Origin: Sweltsa coloradensis | Lineage: Eukaryota; Arthropoda; Insecta; Plecoptera; Chloroperlidae | NCBI GenBank assembly: GCA_024449915.1 | Contig: JAMZAV010000025.1 | Span: forward strand, 1,351,463 to 1,415,462 | Length of the DNA stretch: 64,000 nucleotides | Direction: 5' to 3' | Part shown: in pieces, positions 1 to 11,404 of the stretch | How positions within the stretch are numbered: position 1 is the stretch's first letter | Layout: the number at the start of each line of letters is the position of its first letter | Position numbers and translations under genes: made by a program | Notes under the pieces: generated by a model | What the model saw: the letters and a program-made list of their open reading frames with translations, nothing else | The model's database searches: none | What the model was told of the DNA's origin: nothing

Positions 1-356
1 TACATAAGGATCCTAGCCCTAATTATTATTATATTTCATCATATATCATGATATAAGTTTGGCACACTTCTTTATGTACCTTACCATAAAGCAAGTAAAT
101 TTTCTGGTCCAGAGAAGTTGAGAGTTGCGCGCAGTCGCCGGACACACATGGCTGCTGGAATTAGTGTTGGTCCACTTCATGTAGTCTAATAAATATCTGT
201 GTTCCACTCGGTTGGCTTTACACAGCACGGGTCGGTGAGTTGTCATCGGTTTACTGCCAATCATACAGGATTATTTGTTCCCGTCATGGCTCTATTGATT
301 ATGCTTACAGAAATGCATGGTTCCATGTAAATACACACGGATATCTATAACACACA
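1..356. other. no gene recognised
   Basis: AT-rich sequence with a short ORF that shows no recognisable motif. Nothing else seen. Confidence 0.5.
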
Positions 357-627
357 GGGGTACGGGAATTCCTAAAAAGGGAGCGAAGCTATACTCAATC
401 TTACCCGGCACTGAAATATATTGGTGGAGGTGCCAAGTACACAAACTAATTCTTGCCTCCAGCCAAAAGGGACATCAAAAACATTACGTATAATAATTTT
501 AGAATGGCAATGTCAACTAAAAACGCATTTCAATGAGGTCGTATCCGGTTTTTGTCATGAGACGTGACACACGCACAGACGGACGGATGGACAAAATGTG
601 ATGTATACAGAGGATCTTCGCTCCATT
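357..627 (+). repeat. family A element, copy 1
   Basis: Non-autonomous element with inverted ends: a long left end (GGGAGCGAAGCTA, preceded by a GGTACGGG stretch) and a shorter right end (CTTCGCTCC). Shared internal blocks in order are GGTGGAGGTGCC, a CACC/CATCAAAAACATT block, a GTTTTTGTCATGAGACGTGACA block, and a GACGG run. Plus orientation is defined by GACGGACGG reading on the plus strand. Confidence 0.8.
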
Positions 628-689
628 ACAAAATTGTAAAAGAAAACACAATAAATTAGCTGTGAAGTTATCTAGGAGAAAGAGCACCG

Positions 690-922
690 ATATAGAGGTA
701 GATCATGTGAAACGAGTGAGACTCTGATTCGTGAGGTCGCAGGTTCCTTACCCGACATCGGCAATCCTGATTGAAAGTTTGTGTGCGCACATCCTCTCAA
801 CTGGAGCCGTTGGATATCCACACCGTAATTCCCTAGCTAGTCACCTGAAGAGGGTCGTAACTCGTAACGAGTAGAACTGCTGCGTAACCTACTGTGGACA
901 TCCATACGAGAAAAAAAGAGAA
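690..922 (+). repeat. tRNA-derived SINE (family S1), fairly complete
   Basis: A degenerate tRNA-like head (GTGAGGTCGCAGGTTC, a B-box relative) is followed by CATCGGCAATCCTGATTG and a body with CACCTGAAGAGGGTCG, ending in an A-rich tail near 911-920. The CATCGGCAATC block recurs at 32630 and, inverted, at 39680. Confidence 0.5.
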
Positions 923-2028
923 CGAGCCTGCAAGGAATTTTAGAAGAATATTTTGCGTTTTGTCATCAATTATTGTTTACAGTGTAGAATTAATAAGGAA
1001 ATTTAGTTATTAATTAAAACCAAAAATGGCAACATAATATGTATAGGAAGTAATTACGCATGTGATTCAGTACACAGTAAGTGATTTTTAAAGGTTTAAT
1101 ATGTTGTTAAATGTAAAACTCAATTGCATATTAGTATCACACATTCAAAGATAGTTTCCCTAAGGATATGATACGGCAATGTATTTAAGAGAAAATGAGG
1201 TATTTATATACAAATGATTGAGAAATGAAATGTATTCCAAGTAGCTACTATAACGCTTTCATTCAACGATTACACAGTTGAAAGCATCAGAAAACAGCAG
1301 GAATGTATTCGAGTTTATTGCAGATCTGTATTTTGAACTGCGTGAAACACAACGAAGAATGAAACTGCGGATTATAAATTGGTTGGTGACGCTATGTGCT
1401 TGCTTGGTGCCGCAAACGTCGTTTGTTATTCCACCCAACACCAGCAGATTAAATAAAACAAAACTCTGACATTTTGAGAAAAACTTTAAGTATAGACTGT
1501 TATTTTTAGCATAAAACAAACACATTTCATTCATGACTTTGGACATATAGGTATCCTACCAAGAGGGGGATGAAATTTATTGACTATACGTAATGCACGA
1601 AATGCCTTTTTGTCTGGATATTCGTAGACTAGTGTGCCTATCTGTCTTTGAGTCTTGTCATATATTCGACTGTAATCATCCTCAGAGAAATCTATAAAAA
1701 TAAAGTTGGGCAATGCTCAATGTACACGTTTACTAGAACGGAGTACTACAATACTCATGTCACATAAGAAAACTCTCTCAATACTTCTCGGTGGTTTTAT
1801 TTCTATTTCCAAGTTGATGGACATCCGCTTCGATCGCAACTCACAAGAAATGTGCTTCGCTGTCAGGCTGAATTTAACGCGAGCTTTAATACATAGAAGG
1901 CATCACGACACTGTGTAGACAAGTGACTCACAACTTACATAGTCATGAATAGAAAAATGAAGACAATTTATTTAACTGTTACGAACATGAAAATAAAATA
2001 TGTTTAATGGAGAAAATATACACACATT
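923..2028. other. no gene recognised
   Basis: AT-rich intergenic sequence. Several ORFs of 60-95 codons on both strands lack motifs, splice context or coding bias. Nothing supportable. Confidence 0.5.
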
Positions 2029-2716
2029 TAAGGGAGAGAAGCTCGCCTAAACATCATTTTCAGTCCGTCCGTCTGTGCATTTATCACGTCTCACGATAAA
2101 AACTGAACACGAACTCCGATTGACATGCGATTTCTTGGTTGACATTAACCTCCAAAAAGGATGTTACATAATTTTTGTGGTTTGGTTGGATATTGCTTAA
2201 CGTCTCATATTTATGCAACTTGGCTAATCGAGACGAAGGGAGGGACGTAAGGGATGACGCGGGGGGACAAGGGGTGGACAGGCCTGTGCTGGTCAGAACC
2301 AGCCACAAGCGTATGGGGAGGGCAGGGGTTCCCCCACATCGTGGTCGTCTCTGTCTGTGTCATCATCCGACCGTGTTGTCATTGTCGTCGCCGTCGGGGA
2401 GGTAGTCAAAGGGAAGGGGAAAGTTCCCCGACGACGACACAGAGATCGCCATTTGTTTCAGGGAGAAAAACTCCCCTAATCACGGACCATACCACGAGAA
2501 GGTTGCGAGTTGGAATTTAATGTTTTTGGTGACTCTATGTGGTCAAGGGGGGGGGGAGGGAGTATTTTATATCAGGTTTACAAGTGGCATTTATCTGTAT
2601 TCGGCACCTCTAATAGAGATTTCAATGAAGAATTTGATTTGATTTGATTTGTGTGTTTCTACGACAATCTATTGACTAGGTAGCTTCGCTCCCTATTTTG
2701 GGCACTCCCGCAACTT
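2029..2716 (-). repeat. family A element, copy 2, split by an insertion
   Basis: Minus-oriented copy. It starts GGGAGAGAAGCT with CCGTCCGTCTG at 2063-2075 and ends AGCTTCGCTCCC plus the longer TTTTGGGCACTCCCG extension. The element is broken after ...TTACATAAT and resumes at AATGTTTTTGGTGAC. Confidence 0.8.
2173..2517. mobile_element. 345 bp GC-rich insertion inside family A copy 2
   Basis: Foreign segment flanked by TAAT on both sides (2169-2172 and 2518-2521), consistent with a 4 bp target duplication. It is much richer in G and C than its surroundings and shows no obvious terminal repeats. The class is unknown, and I do not recognise a coding region in it. Confidence 0.5.
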
Positions 2717-3270
2717 TCTTGTAGATATAAGCCGAGATCGGATGTAGACTACAGTGCACAGACATTTCTCGTGATTACGATGTCGTTTGTAACAATTTCT
2801 TACTATCGACCTCAGGCTTAAAGCTAACATCTGTAAAGAGGTACTTGAGTCAACCACAGCATGCATGGGATGACTAACAGATTAATGATATCTAACCACC
2901 AACTATCCGACCTCGGCGTCTCATACTGCCGAGGTTGTACAAGTCTGAGCCGTATGGAACCAGGGTTTCCGAGTTCAAACTCCCTACAAGGAGTGGATAT
3001 GTGAATTAATCTTCATCCTCATCATCTCGAATAATTATTGTGCTAATAGTATTAATCTCTTATTTATTTTGTCTTTGTTTCTAATCTAAAATATTTTATC
3101 TTTTATTACAAGTTCAAAAAAATTTCTCCATAACTTTAATCCCAGTTTCAATTTTCTGTGTGTGTTCTTTGATTATTTTAGTATTTTGAAGATAGTATAT
3201 AATATATACTTAACTTGCTCTCGATTTTTTTGCAACTTTTGGGTGTTATTATGACTTGTTATTCTATTGT
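2717..3270. other. no gene; weak tRNA-like block
   Basis: Contains a short hairpin (CCTCGGC..GCCGAGG, 2913-2936) followed by a B-box-like GAGTTCAAACTCC near 2970. This may be an old SINE head. The remainder is AT-rich without features. Confidence 0.3.
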
Positions 3271-3273
3271 TAC

Positions 3274-3338
3274 GTATTGTCCTCCGCTGTAAATCAGTTT
3301 TTAAAACAGTAGGATAGACACTTAGGTGAATAAATTCA
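3274..3338 (+). repeat. LINE-B 3' end
   Basis: Matches the 3' terminal motif seen at 30001-30060 and, inverted, at 11236-11302: GTCCTCC, a TCAGTTTTTAA hairpin block, and TAGGATAGAC followed by an AATAAAT tail. It is the most diverged of the three copies. Confidence 0.5.
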
Positions 3339-5270
3339 AACACGCATCGCCACCTCAAATCAATGAAATTCGTCTATGTAGATTTGATTAATGCGACAGC
3401 GGGTTTCGTTGTGGAAAAGATTAATTTAATTAATTTTTGCATTGAATAATGAACAAGGCATACAGAATGTTGTTAATTGTATTATATTTGACTAACATTA
3501 TTTATGCGGAGTAGTTTTAAAAAACTTTTGAGATAGGGCTTATGCTTCTTGATTTCCGGAAGTTTTAAGGTTTATGGACCATTGGAATTGTAAATAACAT
3601 TTCGGCGTATCGTTTTACTATAATTAAGTTCCCCCCTAATCGCTTCCCGGTATTTTAATTATATTAAAACTTGTTATTCACTTACTTGAATCGCCCATAA
3701 TTTTTACAGAATCTGGGATGCAGCCGCTACTAAGGAGCAGACTCGCATTCAAAAACGCCCTTATAATTGAGTTTGATAAATAGATCTGAACAGCATTAAT
3801 AAATTACGTATTTGGCTGCGACTGAGGTGATTCATAGAGACAGCCTTTACATACAAAAATAAACCAAAAAATAAGTTCGGATTTGGCGACCATTGAACTG
3901 TACGATACTCACAAAATATAGGCCATTGAGTGTCGCGAGGTCTAGTCTTGTCTGGCTGGCAGACATGAAGTAGGATTCAATCAATTCTCGAGCTTGATCT
4001 TTTTAATGGGAGTTAATAGAAGCGGGAAGCAGTTAGGTTTGCGCCTCGTGCGGCTTCGTCAGCGCGGTTACGGATGTGGGCGAACAACGGAAACTGATGA
4101 TGACTCCAGACACCAACACGTCAAATGACTAATTACTTACGTAAAATCCAGGAATTTTTTTAAATTAGTAGAATCGTAAAGATTTGGTTGCTAAGGCTAT
4201 TCGACCGCGTTTTTCAATTTTCCAAAATATGCTAACAAGTCAAAATATAATGAATGGCTTTGTAACCTGGCTCTTTTAGAAAATCAAAATATTTTTTTTT
4301 CCTTTTTTTCTGATCGGATACACGGCAAACATCGCCTCTTCGAAATAACTTCAAACTTCAATTCGCCCAAGAACACCTTTCAACGATGGTACATTAATTT
4401 TCAACTGGTTTTCTAGAGGCTGACTGAGAGAAAAAATATTTTGTTTAGCAATTGTTTTTCCTACGAATTATTTCGTTTGGCGGTACAAATCGGTATAAAA
4501 TGCCACAAAACGAAAAAATTTACAAGAAAGACAATTATAATTTTTAAGTCTTTAGTTCCAAAAATAAATATTTCAGTATGACTTTAAAATAGAGATGGAT
4601 GTATGAGCTAGCGCAGGAAAATCGTTAAGAAAACGTATAAAGGGCGCAGTCCCACCCATACAAATTTTAATAATTGTCTGTACGACCGAGCACGTCAAAG
4701 GTCACAACGCGCTATTTTGACTGATGTCCCATTAAACTACTATCGTAATTAGTTCAATAATGATGAATAGAAGTCGACGTGTTGACTCATTGATTAATAA
4801 TCATCTTAACGTCGATTTACTAATGAATATTTAGTTTATACTGTTTATTGATTCAATTTATTCTTTACGAAACAAATTAATAATACCATATCATTTCCGT
4901 AGAAAGATCATGGAAAATCCGACAGTTTCTCGAGAACAATTCAATTGACAACGAATCCTTCACAAATTAACGTGTTTCAAGTAAAATATCATTATCGCGA
5001 TGAACATTCTGGTTTCACAGCTCCCCTCAATGTGGCTTTCTCCTGTAATTTTGTCACATTTCCTAAATGTGTGGTAGCAATAGCTTTACAAACCATGACA
5101 GTGTCTTGAGTTATTACATCAAGATGTAATTAATTAATTAATATTTCCTTTAAATTGTGGAACTTTAACGGATGTATTATATCGTAGCTAGCCAACATTT
5201 ATTAAATACAATGTTAATCTTTTAGTGGTGTTGTTAGAAGAGTTCGTTATTATTATTATTATTATGTATG
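3339..5270. other. no gene recognised
   Basis: AT-rich sequence with T-runs (4295-4311) and TTAATTAA stretches. I see no coding region, RNA or intact repeat. Confidence 0.5.
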
Positions 5271-5276
5271 TATGTA

Positions 5277-5378
<102 letters not shown>

Positions 5379-5833
5379 GTATATATCGCTCTTGCAGAAT
5401 CTATTATTTCTTATGGTTTACTTGCGTGGGGGTATTCCACTGACTGCCACTTAAATAAAATTCGAGTACTACAAAATAAGCTGTTACGCCAAATAAGACC
5501 ACGTAATTGTCAAACTCTGTCGACTCGGGAGACATACCTCTTTTGCAATCTTCTTCCTGTTGACTGCTTTTTCACTTACCAACTTTATAAAAATATTACT
5601 TTAAAAATGATTATAGAATTCTTGTGCAGAGAAACAAATGGACACGTAGTCAGGTTAAAACAAAATTTGAAGTTCCTAGAAGTAATAATAAATACGGTCA
5701 GAGGCGCCTTGAGTGTTTAGTCCCCGAGTCTTTCAATGACTTGCCTGATCAGTTATTACATTTTACAAAAATTTCCGAGGTCAAGCAAGAAATAAAAATA
5801 CATTTGTTGTCAAAATTGAGTGCTCTTGTCTAA
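5379..5833 (+). pseudogene. non-LTR retrotransposon ORF2, C-terminal fragment
   Basis: Reads ALAESIISYGLLAWG followed by HLNKIRVLQNKLLR, the conserved block after the catalytic fingers/palm of Jockey/I/CR1-type reverse transcriptases. After one frameshift near 5630 the match continues as TRSQVKTKFEVPRSNNKYGQ and PESFNDLPDQL, the usual LINE C-terminal signature, ending at TAA 5831-5833. Everything N-terminal (endonuclease and RT core) is absent, so this is a 5'-truncated dead copy. The family assignment within non-LTR elements is uncertain. Confidence 0.8.
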
Positions 5834-6167
5834 ATCTGTTCTGCTCTTGCCTTGTTTGTACTCATCACTTAGCTTTATTTATGTTGTGTTTAAATAACTT
5901 AAAAAGCCTTGACGTGGGGTTGTGTTTTATTTCATTGTTAGTTACTAGTTAATCTACTTCAATTTGTTTACTTAATGTTTATGATTTGTTAATGTTTTTT
6001 TTCATGTTTCCTTCCTCTATGGTTGTTTTTGTTTAGATTATGTGATTTTGTTTATTCCACAGATGAGCCCGCATAATGGGCTTTGTGGGTTTCTTTGAGA
6101 TGTATTAATGATATTCTGTTTTGTGACAATAAATTGAGTTGAGTTGAAAAAATAAAAAAAAAAAAAT
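5834..6167 (+). mobile_element. LINE-A 3' UTR and tail
   Basis: Continuation of the truncated LINE. It contains a hairpin (CCACAGATGAGCCC, loop, GGGCTTTGTGGG; 6057-6089) about 40 bases before a TTGAGTTGAGTTG repeat and an A-rich tail, after which (ATT)n resumes. The same hairpin design occurs at 32279-32307. Hairpins of this type serve as RT recognition sites in several LINE clades (established knowledge). Confidence 0.65.
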
Positions 6168-6290
<123 letters not shown>

Positions 6291-6293
6291 ATC

Positions 6294-6424
6294 AAATAGC
6301 AGTTTAGTAAAGGTTTGTTCTGTGGTCCCGGTAGCTCAATTGGTAGAGCTATGGCACGTTAAGCCGGAGGTTCTGGGTTCGAACCCCAGTCGGGGCAAAC
6401 TTTTTCGACAACTGCTATGAATCA
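6294..6424 (+). mobile_element. small inverted-repeat element carrying a tRNA-like sequence
   Basis: The left end TAGCAGTT...GGTTTG and the right end CAAACT...AACTGCTA are imperfect inverted repeats of about 20 bases enclosing the tRNA-like sequence. It is flanked by (ATT)n on both sides. Confidence 0.5.
6325..6397 (+). tRNA. tRNA-like sequence or tRNA pseudogene (apparent GTT anticodon)
   Basis: Folds as a cloverleaf by eye. The acceptor GTCCCGG pairs with TCGGGGC (two wobbles), the D stem is GCTC/GAGC and the T arm is CTGGG-TTCGAAC-CCCAG. Discriminator A is at 6397. The anticodon stem ATGGC/GCCGG has a mismatch, and the loop ACGTTAA has C instead of the near-universal U at position 33, giving apparent anticodon GTT (Asn). 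Both A and B box regions are good. The C33 and stem defect favour a tRNA pseudogene or SINE-like head over a functional gene. Confidence 0.5.
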
Positions 6425-6427
6425 ATA

Positions 6428-6494
<67 letters not shown>
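6425..6494. repeat. (ATT)n microsatellite 3
   Basis: About 23 ATT units following the tRNA-like element. Confidence 0.95.
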
Positions 6495-6495
<1 letters not shown>

Positions 6496-6727
6496 CGTTT
6501 AAAAACTGTTAAGTGTAAAAAAAACTCGTTATTTCTCAATATAAAATTTTGTCGATTAAGAAATCGTTATTAAATAAAAACTCTATTTTGAAATATAAAG
6601 GAGTAAGGAATTAACATTAAAAACAGGTTTTAATTATTTAATTGATATTGTATAGTAACATGTTATTTTAGTACCGGTACCCGAGAGTGCTTCTTTATTT
6701 TTTCCATTCAAGAAATATGGCTCTTCC

Positions 6728-6790
6728 ATGACTCTGTGTGCCTGTACGTTGAAAATCAGCCGAATCGCTGAACAGATTGCGCTGAAATTT
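6728..6790 (+). repeat. dispersed repeat shared with 62092-62160
   Basis: A 32-base exact match (AATCAGCCGAATCGCTGAAC and neighbours) to the reverse strand of 62092-62126, with weaker similarity beyond. Confidence 0.7.
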
Positions 6791-7153
6791 TAAACAGACA
6801 TCCGGTAAAAGTTTACTGAGAACGGCTATCAAAATCAACTAGATCCATTGCGATTTAAACCTACAAGAAATAATAAATTGAAAAATCGGCTTCCAATGTT
6901 TAGAAATTATTTTAACGACAATGGTTTTGATTCTGAAAAAATATTTTTTGTTTGTTATTTGCCTGGCCGTGAACTGCCGTGTCCAAAGTTTATCAAATCT
7001 GGCACGCTCAAGGTACCCCCAAATTCCGCTCGTAGATTGAGTAAACCTTGCAATATTTTCACATATTTCGTACTGGCTATGTTTACCATAGTAGGCCCTA
7101 TTGCCCCAGATGATGGACTACACTGCGTTATATGCATTTCAAAACATGTTTCA

Positions 7154-7405
7154 GAAACGCCAAAGTCGTTGTTAGACGAGTGAGCGAGTCATGTGTTGAG
7201 TACCCGGGAACATTTGCATTTAAGTTTAATAATTTTATTCGTATAAATAATAGGGTATTTAAGTTTAGGTCATAGTTTAGGCCATAATGCTCCACTGTAG
7301 CCTATGATAGGCTAGGGAGACCTAAGGTAGGGGGAAGAAAAGGAATGTTACCGGTTACTCAACACATGGCTCACTCACTCGTCTAACAACGACTTTGGCG
7401 TTTCC
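7154..7405. mobile_element. MITE with about 60 bp terminal inverted repeats
   Basis: The arms 7154-7213 and 7346-7405 are near-perfect inverted copies (starting GAAACGCCAAAGTCGTTGTT), separated by about 130 AT-rich bases. There is no coding content. The superfamily is unassigned because no clear target duplication was seen. Confidence 0.85.
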
Positions 7406-8276
7406 CTAGTTATGTCCGTGATGAGTTTTTATTCACGAAACTGAAAAAAAAACTGTTAATGCGTTAAAATGTCGATAAAAACAAATTTGTTGATAAAATC
7501 TCTTTATTTAGAAATTTTTAGAAATTTGGATTTTGTATCATATAAACTCTTTTAGTTATGTACGTTTTATTGGATAGTTGTTGTATGTTCTCGAGAGCGT
7601 TTTAATTCTTTCGTTTAGTTAAATTGTTGTATTCGTGATTCGGACTTAGTCATTACAGCTAACTTCTACATGAGTTTATAATATCTTGTTATCCAATGTC
7701 TTTGCAGAATAGTTCCCCCAAGTCAGCGGCGTGTATTGGGGGGGGGGAGGCCTTACAGTGTTTTGAACTATTAGGAAAAGTCACGCTTGGAGATAGACCA
7801 ACGTGCACACTATTTTGTCAGCATCGTTTTTTGTTAGGTTGGACAAAAAACAAAACTTTGACCGGACAACAATAAAACTGGGGGGAGATCGTGTTCTGTG
7901 AGTCGTTTGGGAAATGTAGAGATTGAAGAATCTTTGGACAAAAAGGATTTGGGACAAAAACTTAAACGCACTTTTCGACCACTTATACTGAAGCTAATTC
8001 TCTCGTTCTCTTATTTTCAAATTATTATGAGATCTGTGAAAGACGTTGATTATCCCATAATAAGTGTTATCCAAGACGATTAGTAGAGGTATTTTATTGT
8101 AAACATGATTCTAAATTAGGGAATACTTGCCATAAATATTGACGTAGGCGTAAGAAATGTTAACGTTTTTAAATACACATTACTGAAATTTAAACCAATC
8201 CAAAACAAATGTCTCCAATTCTATTTATTCTATGCACAAGGTAAAATGGTCATTGACTAACTTTATGTGTGTGAAA
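7406..8276. other. no gene recognised
   Basis: AT-rich sequence with a G-run at 7739-7748. A stretch ending in GTGTGAAATAAATAAA may be a retroposon 3' end. No supportable ORF. Confidence 0.45.
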
Positions 8277-8304
8277 TAAATAAATAAATAAATAAATAAA
8301 TAAA
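8277..8304. repeat. (AAAT)n microsatellite
   Basis: Seven AAAT units, probably the tail of a 3' retroposon fragment just upstream. Confidence 0.85.
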
Positions 8305-8659
8305 CCACCGGGAATTATAGACGCTTGCAGGCTCAATATACCCGCTACTTGCAATCAAAACTGAAGATTTCTCCCAAACTTTTCTTTAGTCAATGGTGAA
8401 TGAATCATTTTTAGCATGAAACTGCTCTGGTGGTCATTCCTTACTAACTATGGAATGTCACACCTTTAAAGGGGCCTTATCATGTTTTCTACAAATAAGT
8501 GTATAAGTTACGAATGTCGTGCTGAAGGGACGCCCCAGGGCGTAATGTTGTGATTTAAAGAAACGCATACGGACACTCAGCTATCGCGCCCTAAAAAGGG
8601 TCTCCTACAGCAAGGAATATACGACAAGAGTTTTCCCCTAATTCAACTCAGCTATTCCT

Positions 8660-8661
<2 letters not shown>

Positions 8662-8716
<55 letters not shown>
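8662..8716. repeat. (CT)n microsatellite
   Basis: About 27 uninterrupted CT units. Confidence 0.97.
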
Positions 8717-8719
<3 letters not shown>

Positions 8720-9369
8720 GCTTGGCAAGTAGCCAAAAGAAATTAAAATTCTTACCATCTCTTAAAGCAAACGGTGCGCTTACCACACATAAACATAATG
8801 TTTCCGCAAATTAGATTATTTTTCTTTTGCGTGTAGTTCTCGTTCTATTCATTTTATCATTGAATTTCAAATAAACTTTTTAAGAAAATCAAAATATCTT
8901 CAATTTGATATTTGATTATTAACTAAACAAATATCTAGTGTAATTGATAAATTTATGCAAGTAAAACCATATACCTACTTAAGAATAATATTACAATTTT
9001 AGCTGTCGTAATTTCCAACGAATCTTCCTGATTTTCACTATATTCCGTATTCTGTAAGTTAAGCACATAAAAAGGTAGTTTAACTTGACTTGACGGAAAA
9101 GTAATGATTATTTATTAGTATTACACGTAGTAAGACTGACTTGCAAAGAGTATAAATTATTTAAGAAAATGCTGCTTGTATTAGGTGGATTTAACTCCAC
9201 TAAACATTTACATAATGCGTACAATGCAACTTGCAAGTGTGTAACAGATTGCATATGCAAGGCGGAACAATTAGGTCTATACACAATGTCAATAGAGGAT
9301 TAAAGACAAGGTTTCACGTCGTTCAAAACAAGTAGATTATAAGTTATAGAAAATAACACAAGCACGGAT
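8717..9369. other. no gene recognised
   Basis: AT-rich sequence; nothing identifiable. Confidence 0.5.
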
Positions 9370-9687
9370 GTCAAAATAGGAAGCGCAACTACTTATCACC
9401 ATATTGTCAAAGAACAACACCCAAATAAAATCTCATCCTGCATTGAAATCTTTGTTAGAGGTGTCGCATACACAAAAATACCCTTTTTAAAGGCTAGCCA
9501 GTAGCCACTCCCGCTGACTCCAAAGGTCACCAAAAATATTCTGTGTCATCCTTTTGAAGGGATGTTAAAAACCGCATGTCATTCGGAGGTTGTGTTCTGT
9601 TTTTATCGTGAGATGTGACACACGCATGGATGGAAGGACGGACTGACAGAAAACTGTTGTATAAAGGGTAATTAAGCTCCCTAATTA
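9370..9687 (+). repeat. family A element, copy 3
   Basis: Starts CAAAATAGGAAGCGCAACTA (a diverged left end), contains AGAGGTGTCGC and TTTTTATCGTGAGATGTGAC, and ends AAGCTCCCTAATT. Confidence 0.7.
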
Positions 9688-9710
9688 ATGGTAGAAGTAA
9701 TAGTTCTTAA

Positions 9711-10362
9711 GGCTATTGTACCATCCTCTGGCCGATAATTTGAAAGTCGAAGAAACATGTCTGAAAAGTTTGCTGAATGAAAGAAGGCCTTTAAAATAAC
9801 AGAAAAAAAATTGTGATTTTTTTGGGCGGGACATAACCTCACTATTGGAAATTATATTTAGATTTTTGAACAATAGTGTACACAACAAATCTATTTTTAA
9901 TTAAATTTTGAGAATCGTTTTTCTGGACATAGTTTCTAAACACCATTAGCTATAACTTGACTATAGCTAAAATAGTTTTCTGTAAAATAACAGTTGGTGT
10001 ACGATTTTTTTAGGCAAACGGTACAAATACGAGTTTTTTCAGTATTGTACCGTTTGCCTAAAAAATTCTTACACCAACTGTTATTTTCAGAAAACTATTT
10101 TAGCTATAGCTTAAGTTATAGCTAAAGGTGTTTAGAAACTATGTCCAGAAAACCGATTCTCAAAATTTAATTTTGAACTAGATTTTTGTTGTGTACACTA
10201 TTGTTCAAAAATATAAATATAATTTCCAATAGTGAGGTTATGTCTCGCCCAAAAAAAAATCACAATTTTTTTTGTTATTTTAAAGGCCTTCTTTCATTCA
10301 GCAAACTTTTCAGACATGTTTCTTCGACTTTCAAACTATCGGCCAGAGGTGGTACAATAGGC
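9711..10362. mobile_element. 652 bp foldback (near-full-length inverted repeat) element
   Basis: The two arms of about 310 bp are inverted copies with few differences. They meet at GGCAAACGGTACAA / TTGTACCGTTTGCC around an 18-base loop (10029-10046). Mirror-image ORFs (MLCTLLFKN... on each strand) are by-products of the palindrome. The outer ends read GGCTATTGTACC and GGTACAATAGGC. Confidence 0.92.
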
Positions 10363-10860
10363 AAGGCAAATAAGTCATCACAACACCAAAAATTTCGAAT
10401 TTCTATGAAACATGATTGTTCTTCGACTTAAACCAGTGATACTAAGAAATATAACAGTAATTTTAAGCTAGGTACTATAGAGTGTAATTAAGATAGATAC
10501 AATATTAAGATTACACTATAATAAAAATTCATACGATATAGTCAGTCATACAATTGACTATTCTAGTTTCTTTAAATTTATGTGTCTACCAAATTCCGTT
10601 CCAAATATTAGTCAATTGGACCTCCTAGTAGTTAATTCATATCTACAAAAGAACTGAGTACTATATTTCCAGCGTCTTCCAGTCCACTATATATAAAAGT
10701 ATTTGGCACAAAGTCAACGTATTTAAGGGCAGACAAGTGCCCACGTCACGAGAAGAGGCAGACGTTACTTGGAAATCAATAAGGATGGCTCAAGTACAGT
10801 ACTACCACGTGTATCAGATAGAAATGTGTTTGCCCACGTGGCAACAGCGCCACGTGTTTT

Positions 10861-11145
10861 AAGGGAGCGAAGCTCTCCTATATGCTTCATTCCCCTGCCC
10901 TTCTGTCTCTACGTGTGTCCCGTCTCACGATTAAAACCGATAATGACCTCTGATTGACATGAGTTTTTCTTGGTTGACATTGCCCTTAAACGAGGATGAT
11001 ACATAAAGTTTTTGGTGACCCTGGGGGTAAGGGGGACCGGGCTATCCCCCTAGAAAGTTTGATTATTTCTGGACCTGGCACCTCCACCAAAGTTCTAGAA
11101 CTCGCGGGAATGCGCTTCGGTTCTTACTTTGGGTACTCCCGTACC
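10861..11145 (-). repeat. family A element, copy 4
   Basis: One of the best-preserved copies. It begins GGGAGCGAAGCT, contains CACGATTAAAACCGATAATG and CTGGCACCTCCACCAAAG, and ends TTTGGGTACTCCCGTACC. Confidence 0.85.
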
Positions 11146-11235
11146 CGTGATTGCCTTAACTATAAAAAATTACCTGTCTCTTATTTCCTTGGGTTCAACA
11201 AGATAAGAACGAATTCAGAATTATTTATTTATTTT

Positions 11236-11302
11236 ATTTTATTATTTATTTAACGTCTATCCTATTCAGTTATAAAAACTGATTTACAAAGGAGGACAAC
11301 TA
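11236..11302 (-). repeat. LINE-B 3' end (inverted)
   Basis: Reverse complement of the 30001-30060 motif (AACGTCTATCCTATTCAGTT ... GGAGGACAAC), with the AAATAAAT-type tail on its left side. Confidence 0.6.
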
Positions 11303-11404
11303 AATAAATCTAATTACATAGATGCAGAAACAACAATAAACTACATTTAAGTAAATATTTGAAAAAGTAATATTACCAGACTGGTACTGTGTGTGTGTGG
11401 ACTG

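Noticed and set aside
9685..10431. Two similar ORFs (67 and 81 codons) suggesting a duplicated small gene
   Set aside because: They are mirror images created by the 652 bp palindrome.
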